Positions 11,048 through 22,197 of a DNA stretch of 64,000 bases are shown here, piece after piece; position 1 is the first letter of the stretch, and every line of letters begins with the position of its first letter. Source of the stretch: Isoetes taiwanensis (Eukaryota > Streptophyta > Lycopodiopsida > Isoetales > Isoetaceae); assembly GCA_021234155.1 (NCBI GenBank), contig JAJEKV010000053.1, positions 6,106,488 through 6,170,487 of the forward strand, read 5' to 3'. The notes under the pieces were generated by a model. That model made no database searches. It saw only the letters and a list, made by a program, of their open reading frames with translations, and was not told where the DNA came from. Position numbers and translations under genes: made by a program.

Positions 11048-11347
11048 ATGGCCAAGTTCAAGACTACACTCGCTAGAACACTATCCCGGCCATTGTGCTG
11101 CTCGCGCAGCCAAAGACGGTTAGAACTGTGGCTTCCTGCGGGAGGATCCGCGGTCTTCTCTCCACTGCAGGAGGCCGCCTTTCTACAATGGTGGCCAAGT
11201 TCACTCCACCGCAGGTGGAGAAGCTCATCATGGATCATCAAGTTCGCCGCTTCATTGCGGGTGCTCGAGTGGGTGCATGCGGGTTATGATGACGAGGAGG
11301 AGACTCCCGAAATGAAGATGTATGCTGCGGGGGCGACCTCCATATAG
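11048..11347 (+). CDS. Small ORF inside the transposon, unknown
   Basis: A 99-codon frame starts at ATGGCCAAGTTCAAGACT after a C/T-rich leader (10,880-11,047) and ends with TAG followed by an AT-rich 3' region. The product is basic and Trp/Ser-rich at first and acidic near the end (DDEEETPEMKMYAAG). An overlapping frame (11,095-11,289, with FTPPQVEKLIMDH) looks at least as protein-like, so the true product may need splicing or has a frameshift. No family recognised. It could be an accessory transposon gene or captured host sequence. Confidence 0.3.
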   Translation: MAKFKTTLARTLSRPLCCSRSQRRLELWLPAGGSAVFSPLQEAAFLQWWPSSLHRRWRSSSWIIKFAASLRVLEWVHAGYDDEEETPEMKMYAAGATSI

Positions 11348-12182
11348 AGCTCAAGATGGCCCCCTACCGATTAGTTTAGATTTGTATTGTAATCCCCGGT
11401 TTCAATTTTTTTTGGCAATAGTCCTTGTGACTATTCTTTGTAAAGGCTTTTCATTAATGATGTAACTTGTTTTGCAATAGTCCTTGTTTTGCAATAGAAC
11501 TTGTTTTGCTTTTAACTGTTCTCTCGAGTTTCCATCGTTTCTTTCAAGTTAGTGAACTTTTGTCATTAATTATAAAATGCAAACAAGGAATTTGAAGGTG
11601 CGTAATCTATGATCCGCGCGACACTAACAAAATATGGTAAACCAACCAAAGAAATAGGAAAATATGAGATGGGTGGCTCGGGTTCAAAAGAAATAGAGTT
11701 CAAAAGAAACCGAAAAAGAAAAACATTGTAATTCCTCGGAAGCAAAAGTTAGTGGCCTTGCAAGAATCTTTGCACAAAGCGTAGATCAATGAATTTTGGC
11801 CTCATATCAATTGGGGACCTAATTTGGGATCCATATATTTGTCACCAAAATCGGTCAAGATACTATCGGGAATCTCGAGAGCCATTCCATTTTCCTCGAC
11901 CGGTCAAAAATGGTCAATGCCCCGGCTGATTATGGTGAAATCTGTGGTGAAAAGCGTGGTGAAAAATGTGGTGAAGCCGTGGTGATGCAAACGTTTTTAT
12001 ATTTCAAAGGGGAAAAATACATATGGAAATCTACCACACGGTAGAGAATAGTTCATACTTCTTATGAAATGAAGTATGCGAGAAAAATCGAGGGAAAACT
12101 ATAACCCCGAGCTTCTAGTATTATCAAAATGCATTAGAGATATAATAATAGCTGTTTTGAAGAGGTTAATGATGACATCTGA
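11348..12182. other. Non-coding interior of the transposon
   Basis: AT-rich sequence without supported genes. A short cluster of GTGGTGAA words at 11,935-11,995 belongs to the TGTGGTG set. Confidence 0.5.
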
Positions 12183-13943
12183 TTATCGGGCCTCAATCAG
12201 ATCCTCGCATTGTGAGATCCGTAACTCTTCTTCTTCCAAGTATGTCCAAGATTTCATCAAGTTTTTCTCTTTGAATAGTTGGTGAAATCCAAAGAACACT
12301 AAAACATGAGCTTCTCGTTTACGCTCCCACTTATGATCTGATTCACAAAGTATTGTCTCGGGGTTGTTGTGTCTCCATGTACGGTGGCTTTGTTGAGCAC
12401 TTTTTAATGGTGAAGCATGGATCATTTCCTGCTTTAGTTCGATGAACATATCCTCTTCCTCAAGCATGGGGAGAGCTGCGAACTCATCCTCAGAATCATA
12501 CGCCACCCCGAACCCCGCATTTTGCACCAGCTTAAGTTAAGTCTCGATTTGCATCGTGTAAAACATCATTAGTAATAAGAAAGGCAACCGCCTATCACTG
12601 CCTTGGCTTCTAATTCTTTAAGCCCATCAGGAATTAACCTATGTTTTAAGCCTAGAATACCTCGGAATTCATGGGTCCTCCGCTCCTCTAATATCCGCCT
12701 CTGTTCCTGGTTTATTTGCTCCAGTATAGGTCTTACCAGATGCGACTGCATTTGAACTGGCGAAATTGTTTGTGCCCGTGTTCTCCTTCTGTTTTCTTCC
12801 GCCATTTGGATCGGGATAAGCCAATGTCTGCATGCAAAACTAGATTTAGGGTTTCCCTCCAATCTTTCCTGCACAGCCAGCTTTTGAATGATTGAACTTG
12901 CATTTGATGTGACAGATTTCCAGTGGTGGGTTTCATCATGTGTTTCTCTGTCCCATTCCGTTCATCCTTAATGTAATTTTTCTGTGTGTCACTTTCACCC
13001 CGCTAATTAATTAAGAAAGATTGAAGAGTGAAGATTTATATTAAACATATAAAATGATTACATAAGGTTACATTTCAGATTATATACACTTGTTTTCATT
13101 CCCTGTGGGTCTATCAAAAGAGAGGGTCCAGCTCCTCCTCGTCATCTTCTATGATCACCGGTCGGTGGCCACGGGGTCAGCTTCCCACCCTATTTGCTCC
13201 CATTCGGAGGGAAAGCAAAAACCATAATGGTGGAGTGTTACCAAACGTAATAGTAGCTTCTCCATGTCCATCCCGCAAGGCCTTGTGATGATAGTACATA
13301 TCCCCCAAGTGAAGGAATTGGTCCTCTGTAAACAACCTATCATAACAAAAGAGGAACCTTTTTTAGCGTAAAGGCTTGGTAGCCATTAAGCGTAAAAGGT
13401 CTCAACCTTTTGCGGATCCTGGTCAATAGTATGAGGAACGGGCCAAAGATCTTTGTGGTGTGTAAAATTTCGGTGGAGGCAGAGTAAGTTGAGAGGTCCG
13501 GGAGTGTGGTGTACAATTCAACCTCCCCGGTGAGAGTTTTCAGCATTTCTCGTGGTCATATTCTCATCCCGGTGAATAGAGTAATTTCTCAGATCCCGAA
13601 AGCATGTCCATCCATTTCGCATGGCTGAAAATCGGACAAAGACGCCTAGGTATTATGGGCTCTTCTTCTCTCGGGTCACATTGTCCCATTCCCAAGACTC
13701 CATCGCTTTGCAAAGATCCAAGAGGTGAAGTTGGCCATGTCCGTAGTAGTCAGCCGAAGTCGTAAACCGTAAACCGCTTCCCACCCACCAGAAAACAGTA
13801 AACCGCTTCCCAAGGACCTCGCCGCCAGAAACTGCCTCATCCCCGAACCGCTGTAATAAATCAGTAAACTTCGGTCGGGAGCAAGAAGAATGGCATCTCG
13901 GGCCTTTTGGGTTGCCCGAGGTCATTAATTTTCGCCATCCCAT
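12183..13943 (-). other. Broken minus-strand coding-like region, unassigned
   Basis: Several open frames follow each other in the direction of the transposase gene (13,943-13,653; 13,546-13,155 in two frames; 12,939-12,569; 12,527-12,183). The last has an acidic, Glu-rich mix (SEDEFAALPMLEEEDMFIEL); another has a Trp-rich stretch (WGICTII, PSEWEQIGWEADP). They may be exons or decayed pieces of a second transposon gene. I recognise no domain. Confidence 0.3.
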
Positions 13944-14079
13944 AATGATTTCGGCACGGCGGTCACCAAAGGATGATGAGAGGAATTGATGGGACCCAGA
14001 GAATTTAAGGAAAAGGAAAGTATTTCAAGAGAAAAGTCGTTCGAAGGATCTATCGTGTTCGGAGAGAAGAGATGAAAGT

Positions 14080-14162
14080 GAAACACGTGGTGAAACATGT
14101 AGTGAAACACATGTGTCACCACATGTGGTGAAACACATGTGGTGAAACATGTGGTGAACCAG
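14080..14162 (+). repeat. TGTGGTGAAACA cluster
   Basis: Seven or so GTGGTGAAACA(C/T) words in 80 bases, including the palindrome CACCACATGTGGTG. It lies just downstream (minus strand) of the transposase frame. Confidence 0.8.
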
Positions 14163-14321
14163 GGCATGTTACATCGGGGACATCAAAATACAATTACATA
14201 TTACATGGGGCAAACATATTGCATTGAAACAAGGGACATCAAAATACAATTGAACATGGAATTGAGTTTCTTATATTATTCCCAAACAAGGCAAGACACA
14301 ACAACATATTCAAAATTTCAA

Positions 14322-17300
14322 TCATTTCCTAACTGTAAGAATGTGTTCGCTATTATTCTTCATCGGACATGCTATCTTCATCGGATAAAACCCGGGCAAG
14401 TTTTCTAGAATCTTTTCCTCATCCGCCTGGTCTAGCATGTAAACATTTCGAAGCACCTTTCTTGATCTCGGCCGCATGGGAACTCGAATAGCACAAATTT
14501 GAGTAGAGAATACAAGTGACTTTGGCTCGTTTGTCAACAACTCATACATCACCTTTGACCGAGGCTTCTTTCTATAGTAAATGCCCTCCACAACGGTTTC
14601 ACCTCTCATAAACAAGTTTCCGTTCTGCTTGAAGTCATTTTCAACTTCAAATTTTGGCTTGGTGCATAGCAACATCCAAAATACGTAATCCTCCTCGTTC
14701 CCTTTAGGTGCAAAGAACCGCAAAAGTCGTCTCCTTCTCTAAGTGCTTACGCAAGTACATTTGCCAAGGTTGAGTATAGTGGCTGGTAGACTTGCGGGTC
14801 TCTTCCACATCCGCATGAACATTGGAGGATGGTTCAACGACTACAAAGGTCCCATTCATCTACATACAGATTCGTTCTCACACATGTCCCATTTTCCATC
14901 CAAACAATTCTTTGCAAAACATGATAGCTTTCTGGTATGTAGTCGTGTTGGATTTCGCGTCTTGAATCCATGGTGAATGAATTTGCCTGATTCTCGAATT
15001 GTCTCGCACCCCAAGCCTTTTTTCTGTTGATATCCTCGGGTTTTATTTCCCAGAAGTATCTCGAACTTTTCTTCCATTTTCGGTCCACTTTCGGATGTAC
15101 CACATTGAAATTGTTTCTCGCAATTTTCACCACATCATGGGCATTATCTAGTTTAATGTCGGGATGTTTAAGTCATGAGACCTCGTATCCATCTTTTCAA
15201 TTCTGCCGCCTTCCCATCATGTTCACCTTTTCCATGGTTTGATCCAAAGAAGTTCCACATCATGTTGACCTCGTCAGATCACAACTGTACCTTCCAACAA
15301 AATAAAATGATTCGGTCGCTTTGAATTGTGATGCAAAGACCATCCGAAAAAATACATAGTTTGTTTGGGGACATTGCCTTTCGCTTTAAGTACTCAAAAT
15401 GTTTCATAAAACAATGTTGAACAAAAGTGTGTCATGTTCCCTATCATCCAGGACACATAGTAGTGTGTTTCCTTCTCAATGGTGTTCGTGGATCAACCTC
15501 GATAGGTTATTTGAACAAATATAGTTATCTCGGTTGTTGACCCAAATAAGCATGGACTGAACTTCATTACGCTCCTTAAAAGTATAATTCTCTGAAGTCA
15601 ACCACGGATAGGTAAGCATCTCCGTGCAAGTTATCAAGGAGTTCTTTGTCTTGTTCACCGCCACTTATATCTGAAGTTGTGTAAAAGGAAAATTTGGAAG
15701 CTTCTCCAACATTTTGTTCACCGGTGGAAGACTTGCGGTTTCATTGTGTTGGTGAACGAGCTTAGACTTCTTCTTCGCCATCTCACGAATACATTTTTTT
15801 TCATAATCTAGGTATTCCCACTTCACCATGCCACTATCACTAGATTGTTCATGTGGGCGGATAGGGAACTTCTTAATCCCACACTCTTTACACTCACCCG
15901 TAATGCATTCCCTCTTATGGTAAGGTTGGAAGCTAGTTTTCTCATAAAATTCCACGCCACACAGACTTCTTGTGCTACTTATTTTGTATTCAGGGGCAGC
16001 CGCATTCACCATATATGTCCGACCGCCAAAGTCGACAAGTCTTTTTGCAGACTTTTGGGTGCTTAGTTCTCATACTATTGAATCCATCTATTAGCATCTG
16101 CATTCTAACATGGTTTTAATTTTACAACAAACCATGGTTTCAGCTTTTCAAACATCCTCTGTTTGATCATAACACTAGGATGTTCCGCCTTGAATTTCCG
16201 AACAATTGCAACTTGCAAAGGAAGATAACAAGGTGATCAAAGATATTTATTGCACACTACATTTTCCACCACACTAGGCACCACATAGCATATATTACAG
16301 ACATTCATCTTACACCTCCTTATTCACCACACTAGACACCACAACGCATATATTACATAATTTATTGTACACCATATTTTTCACCACACTAGGCACCACA
16401 TAGCATATATTACGTGCATTCATCTTACACCTCGTTATTCACCACACTAGGCACCACATAGAATATATACAAAGATTCATTTTATACCATATTTTTCACC
16501 ACACTAGGCACCACACTAGGCACCACACTAATCGGGCACCACACTAGACACCACACTAGGCACCACACCATGTTATTCACCACACTAGGGACCACATAGC
16601 ATATATTACAAAGATTTATTTTACACCATGTTATTCACCACACTAGGCACCACATAGCATATATTACAAAGATGTATTTTACACCATGTTATTCACCACA
16701 CTAGGCACCACAAAGCATATATTGACAAAGATTTATTTCACACCACGTGCCTCACCACAGCAACCACATATCACAAGCAATCACTAACCACATACCACAT
16801 ACCACATACCACATTAACAATAAAAAATGTGGTGAAGATGAAGAAATGAAATAACCTGTGATTCTTCCAGATAGTGAGTGGCACGATCCTCTCTTACATT
16901 TCGTTCCAATCTTCTAAACTTAACATCCTTTGCATTTGAGAGACCCTACTTGTTTTTGGGTCCAAAATTGTCGCACAAGTTCTATAATGAGAATTGGGAA
17001 TTGCATCTGCTCTTCTAACTCTTTTGTACAAAACCCATTTCCCCCCTTTGCAATCTATCTCTTCCCTCTTCAATTTTGCTTTGGTAAGATTCCTAGGATG
17101 AACACCCAGCAGTTTACCAAAACCCCGAGCACTGACAGGATTAGCACTTTCGGTATTAATGCTTCCTCTTACGGCCATAGCAAGGCAACTACTCTTGGCT
17201 GCTAAAACTGTCATTATTTTGTTAGACTTCTTCACAAGTTGAATGGAACCCCCGAGGTTCTTGACCACAATGCTCTTGGCTTGCAAATCTTTCAGACTCT

Positions 17301-17668
17301 TCGAAATCACGGCTGTCCATTGTGTCATCCTGCAGATAATCTAGTAAAACCTCTTTCTTATCGCTGTTAGACAAGCCTTTAGTGGTGCTATGAAATGAAG
17401 ATAACAATTTTAATACCATCCGACGCCTAGTAGAGGCCGTTCTGGTGGATCCTCCCTCTGCTGATGCAATTTTTGCTAATTCTTCTTTAGCTTCCCTTTG
17501 TCTTTTCCTTTGGCGTCTTTTATGATCCCGTTCTTGTTCTGGAGTTCTCTTTCTCTTACCTGTGCTCCGGTTTGAGATTTTAGGCAGATTTGCTTCCAAA
17601 TTAAATGATTGAAGGTATGAACCGGATTGATCCACAACCGGATTAAGCGCCATAGCCGTGTGCTTCAA
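14322..17668 (-). pseudogene. Decayed transposase gene of the 11.4-kb element
   Basis: Minus-strand frames read in order as one protein. 17,668-17,222: a basic N-terminus (GKRKRTPEQERDHKRRQRKR). 17,328-16,894: KWVLYKRVRRADAIPNSHYR. 16,222-16,090: IVRKFKAEHPSVMIKQRMFE then LKPWFVVKLK. 16,012-15,665: CITGECKECGIKKFP and KWEYLDYEKKC. 15,664-15,476: NYTFKERNEVQSMLIWVNN. 15,133-14,834 and 14,722-14,322: GETVVEGIYYRKK. The order and motifs resemble a transposase-like family I remember from cnidarian and algal genomes, with an H-D-F-x-E-N-Y...EVQS signature; I cannot name the superfamily. Frameshifts and stops separate the pieces. The CACCACA array (16,240-16,835) falls in a probable intron (donor CACAG|GTTATT at about 16,857, acceptor TTTGCAAG at about 16,222). 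Confidence 0.6.
16240..16835 (-). repeat. CACCACA tandem array, ~60-bp unit
   Basis: The unit CACCACACTAGGCACCACATA followed by GCATATATTAC and ATTTTACACCATGTTATT is repeated about eight times, with a denser CACCACACTAGGCACC block at 16,497-16,580. The CACCACA word is in the opposite orientation to the TGTGGTG clusters at 7.7-14.2 kb. Confidence 0.9.
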
Positions 17669-17902
17669 GAAAGGCGCGGGTGGGTCGTGGGTTTAGAAAT
17701 CGGTTCGGTGGAGATTGGAATGGGACGGGTGGCGTAGGAAATTGGAATGGGACGGGTGGCGTAGGAATTGGGTTGTTGCAGTTCAAGAAATGATTGAATC
17801 CGGGCAGTACATGCACTAGGCGCCAAACAAACATTTAAAATCGCACCACAAATTTGATATCTCCCACCACATTTTTAGGGGGGACAGGGGGGACACCCAG
17901 GG

Positions 17903-17928
17903 TGTTCCACTACAACATGCTTTCACCC
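17903..17928 (-). repeat. Right terminal inverted repeat
   Basis: Reads CTACAACATGCTTTCACCC at its outer end, a perfect inverse of 6,554-6,579, followed directly by ATAG. Confidence 0.9.
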
Positions 17929-17932
17929 ATAG

Positions 17933-18165
17933 TTGAAGCTAATAACAATACCTATAATGTCACTAGTGGGTAGTGACACTAATGGTGATGTTATATGTGT
18001 AACAACTACTGACGCTATATTTGATGCTAATAACAATACCTATAATGTCACTAATGGGCGCTGACACTAATACTGATGCTATACGTGTAACAACTGGTGG
18101 CGCTGTAACTGGTGCTAACAACAACATCTATAGCGTCATAGCAAAGTTACTGACGGTGTTAGTGA
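17933..18165 (+). repeat. Tandem repeat, ~89-bp unit, 2.5 copies
   Basis: The unit begins TGATGCTAATAACAATACC, runs through TATAATGTCACTA and ends in GTAACAACT(A/G)(C/G)TG(A/G)CGCT. Degenerate copies and TGACACTAAT words continue to about 18,290. Confidence 0.8.
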
Positions 18166-18374
18166 CACAAAGAGTGAAGCTATAGATGACACAAATTGTG
18201 GCACCTATAGCATCACTTCTGTATATGTGGTCACCAATAATGTCGTGGTGTATACTTTTCAATGTTCCAGTGACATTTTGATGACACTAATTGATCAATG
18301 GAATTTAATCATGATATTATTAGTGCTTACAAATCCAGTTTGGAAATGACTAGTGCCTTGAGTGCGCTATGCTG

Positions 18375-19735
18375 AGTTGGTCAGGCCTGGCCAGCCACTA
18401 CATGTGACATTGAGCACGGCTAGGCCAGAAGCAGCAATGTGGAAGGATGAGCTAGACTCTTTCAAATACATAAGGAATTATGAATTGGTAACTCGGCCGA
18501 AGGACAAAAAGGTAGTAGGGAGTAAACAGTTTGTTGAAGGCTAAAAGAAATGAGAAAGGAGCAATCGAAATATACAAAGCCCGAGTGGTTGCAAAAGGAT
18601 ATATGCAAGAAGCTAGAATAGATTACAAGGATATATTCTCGCCCATTGTAAACTCAGCTACACTTTTCTCATTTGCAGTACAATACAACAAAATATGGAT
18701 ATAGAACGCATGGATGTCAAAACTTCTATGTACCCATGAGCTCACCTTTTTCACTTCGAGAGATGTGAATGCCATGATCAATTGTCCCTTTAAATATCTT
18801 AACACCTCTTTCGTAGTTATCCAATGTTGTATGTCTGGATTGCTGTTATATCTGCTGAGCAAGTTAACATCATAAATAGTATCTGGCCTGGTGCAACTTG
18901 TAGCGTAAAGCAAACTGCCAACTAGCTCACGATAAGGCTTTGATTTCATTCTGAATCTAATCAGCATTTGTTTGATATACTACTCTTGTGTTAAATAAAA
19001 CTCCCTCTTTGATCATTTTCTTCTAACTTCCATTCCCAATAGTTTCTTGAGTTCTCCCATGTTTGTCATCTGGAAACATCTTTTTAGTAACATTTTGCAT
19101 CTGCTTGTCCAGGCTTTATCATTACTAGTAATGACACAGTCATCCACATACAATGCCATAATCAAAGCATTTATCTCGCTCTTTCCACATATATTTTCCT
19201 TCTGTTCTAAGTGTCTTGAATCTAATGGATATCAAAAATTTGTTTACACACAGATATCACTGTCTCGACGCTTGTCTCAAGCCATGGATTGCCTTTTTCA
19301 GTTTGTATACCATGTTTGCACCTCGCTCATATCCATGTGGCTGTTCCACGAATATTTCCTCCTCCAACTCCCCATTTAGGAAGCCTGTTGATTGGGAAAT
19401 ACATAGATGATAGAAAATCTATGTCTGGATATATTTTTAAGATTGAAGATACAAGTATATCATGGGTAAGGGAAAAACAAGACTATGTGGCAAAATCAAG
19501 AACGAAAGTAAAATATGTGGCAGTTTCCTTGGCAACATCGGAAATAATATACAGCTTCGGGGGGAATGCTTTGGTGAACTAGTGCATACAAATAAGAGAG
19601 GCCACTTTTCTCTATTGTGATAACAGAAGGGGAGTGGCTGAGTGAAAATCCTACTTGCCACTCTAGAAAGAAACACATAGAGATACGTCATCATGTCATA
19701 AGAGATGAAGATGCATCTGGCTGCTTCCAAATGCA
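18375..19735 (+). pseudogene. Copia pol (RT/RNase H) with an inverted internal segment
   Basis: Plus strand 18,375-18,725 encodes the start of the Copia reverse transcriptase (KARVVAKGYMQEARIDY, then FSPIV and RMDVKT in broken frames). Plus strand 19,379-19,735 encodes the RNase H part (DDRKSMSGYIFKIED, KHIEIRHHVI). Between them, 18,726-19,378 encodes the missing middle on the minus strand: EEIFVEQPHGYERGANMVYK, then ALYVDD with the catalytic YVDD, then YRELVGSLLYATSCTRPD and LRYLKG. Putting the middle back in plus orientation restores the normal order with almost no loss. Stops are present in all three parts, so the element is dead. Confidence 0.85.
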
Positions 19736-20072
19736 CAATTAGGATGGAAAGAAGATGAAAGCCAAATCGATATGCGAGATTATAAAATTGGGCATCTGTA
19801 ACTTGTTGCTATAGTGAGCGAAAAGTAGAGAACCAATGACTTGGTTCTGAATCAGATTGAGGCTAGTGGTGTTGCAAATCGTTGTGGAGATTGGCTATTC
19901 GATGTAGCAGATTGGAGAGTCATTGTGGCAAGCAGGGATGCGCTTGGGCTATTGGAGAAGCTGCATGGTAAAATAAGATACAACCAATGGATCTGTCGCA
20001 TCCGGGGAGCTTTTAGATAGATAAAAAACATGAAACATCTAGAGTTTTTTAATGAACAATAGGTATTTAATG

Positions 20073-20617
20073 GGAAAACTACCAAAATACCCCTATGAGT
20101 TTGTGTAATTACCAAAATACCCTTATGAGTTTCAAAATTACCAAAATGCCCTTGTGTATAGAATAGAATAGAATAGAATATGATTTTATCGTCCACGGAG
20201 ACCAACTGGCCTATGGGACCCAAGTACAAAGAGAGAGCAGCAGGCGTATTACTACCAGGATTAAAAAACCCCCGCCCCGAAGGGTTTTCGGGGGAAAAAC
20301 CTTAGTAGCAATAAGGATGCTGACATACTGCACAGTTATATACATAATCACAAGTACAGCTGAGGTTAATGTCGGACAGGGGGGCATAACTGAGTCCGCG
20401 TATCCATTACCTCCTGGAGGTACGATCCCAACAAGCCTACAGAGGCCGTGCTCAGTAGCTCATGCAAGGCCTGATGGGGCACAACTAACCGAGCATACCG
20501 AGCCCGGATATGCTCGTACGCCGGACAAGGTGTGTAGGGGCATTTTGATAATTTTGAAACTCATAAGGGCATTTTGGTAATTACACAAACTCATAGGGGT
20601 ATTTTGGTAGTTTTTCC
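20073..20617. mobile_element. Palindromic MITE interrupted by a LINE 3' end
   Basis: The left arm (20,073-20,158) contains ACTACCAAAATACCCCTATG, then ATTACCAAAATACCC and ATTACCAAAATGCCC. The right arm (20,531-20,617) is its near-perfect reverse complement. The ~370 bases between them are not part of the palindrome but a minus-strand LINE 3' fragment. The arms contain three internal (A)TTACCAAAATxCCC repeats. Confidence 0.8.
20159..20530 (-). mobile_element. 5'-truncated LINE copy (3' ~370 bp), same family as the 37.6-41.3 kb LINE
   Basis: This is the reverse complement of about 41,000-41,330, including CTCCGTGGACGATAAAATCA, the GGGTCCCATAGGCCAGTTGG block, a CCCCCG...CGGGGG stem-loop and a pentanucleotide tail, here (GAATA)n at 20,159-20,180. 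It carries no coding sequence. TGTGTA occurs on both sides and may be the target duplication. Confidence 0.9.
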
Positions 20618-20621
20618 TTAA

Positions 20622-21854
20622 TAATTTATATATCCTGCCTGATTGCATGTATAGAAGCTATTTTTTCAATTCACATATTTAATTTTGTTTCTTTTTGGCA
20701 TTTTGACATCTCATATCAAGCATGGAACGTATTACTGCATTTCTGTCATAGTTAGTTACTGGAAGATATCGACAGTGTAATATGCTTTTACTATGTTACA
20801 CTATACCGTCGGCTTCCAAGTTCTAATCTCTCACTTATAGCACCACGCAAGCTAATTTTCTTCAAGTCAGTGTCATGCAGAAGGCAACATGCATTAAAGT
20901 AAACAAAGAAATATCTATTAAGCTCTCTGAAAGACTGCTTGGATCTATGAGACAAAATACTGTAGCCAATGAAGCAATGTTGGAAAAACATCTAAATACG
21001 AAATGCAAACAAAATAAGATGACTTTGGATGGAGGAACATGTGAATCTGCCTTCAAAAGTTTTAGTCAAAATAAGTTTTTCCTTCTCCAAACCACTTGTT
21101 TTGCACTAATTGATACTTTAATGCTTTGAGTTCCATCTCTAGGTACTGGCACCATGCTTATCTCTTCATCATGTCAAGCTACTAAGTCCAAGAAAGGTGA
21201 TCTTTGAATATTGTCGAGCTATATACAGTTTGCAACAATAAGGACTTTCAACTAGAGATCTGAATATATATAATGATATTCCTTTCAAATTAGATAACAG
21301 TCTTCACACAGTCTTCCAATAGCTTGATTATAGCCAGATTCAACAAACGCAATAAAAATGATATTTGATGCTTGGCACCTGGAATTGTTATAAAGGTATG
21401 TTCCAGTTGCTTGCAGAGAATGAAATGCTAGAGCTAGACTTGGAATAAACTTCCAACTCATTCAAGGTAAATTTAGTTAGTTTATAGCTCCCAACCTTTA
21501 CCCGTTATTTTTGTACGCTTGTTTATTATAATGGAGTTGAGACCAAGATTGATAGATGAACTGGTATGCATTGTCGCCCAAAATGATATGACAAAGGGTA
21601 TATTAGATGCAGCAATTGGGAAAACTTTTACCTCTAGATATGTTGGTTGCTTAACTCCACTCAAGTAGCCATAAAACACACCAGAGAAATGATATTCCAT
21701 GATTTATGCTTGAAGGTCTAATTTAAATGTCAAATATTTGTTCTTAAAGATTCCAATAACCTGAATCCAAAAGAACAGATGGACCTATCTACAACCAATT
21801 ATAATGCAATCAATTATAATACACCACTATGATCACGAAGTAAGGTGTAGATAG

Positions 21855-21856
<2 letters not shown>
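20622..21856. other. Non-coding stretch
   Basis: AT-rich sequence with only short frames (for example 20,875-21,129 plus) that show no recognisable family. It ends at the poly(A) tail of the minus-strand LINE. Confidence 0.5.
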
Positions 21857-21889
<33 letters not shown>

Positions 21890-22197
21890 GGTAAGATATA
21901 TGTATATTAATATTAAAACTAGAAAATATGTACAATAGAACCCCTCTATACGGGAGATACAGATGATGTGGGAGTCCAGGTACATGTACTACAGAGGGCG
22001 TCTACTCGTCTTCCCTACTAAGAGGGTACTATAAGGAAAATCTTCTTTCTTCACCAAAGAGTGGGTACTATAGAGAGAGCCAACTCCATTCCAGTACAGG
22101 ATCCACTACAAGAGAATGACTACTTTTAGTCAGATAATTCGTCAGAGGCTCAAAAACTATCTGTGAAATGTCCACCAATTTACTTAAATACAATCTG

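Larger units (their letters stand above)
6554..17928 (-). mobile_element. 11.4-kb TIR DNA transposon, decayed autonomous copy
   Basis: Both ends carry the same 26-bp terminal inverted repeat, outer part GGGTGAAAGCATGTTGTAGT, at 6,554-6,579 and reverse-complemented at 17,903-17,928. The element is flanked by ATAG on both sides (6,550-6,553 and 17,929-17,932). Inside are a broken minus-strand transposase gene (14.3-17.7 kb), unassigned minus-strand frames (12.2-13.9 kb), a small plus-strand frame (11.05-11.35 kb), hairpin-forming duplicated blocks (8.4-9.65 kb), a 19-bp minisatellite and several TGTGGTG/CACCACA clusters. The superfamily is uncertain: a 4-bp duplication and GGG start do not match the usual hAT, Mutator or CACTA signatures. 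Confidence 0.85.

Noticed and set aside
22101..22140. CACTACAAGAGAATGACTAC resembling a CACTA terminus
   Set aside because: It lies within the 3' untranslated region of the minus-strand LINE, with no partner end or flanking duplication.
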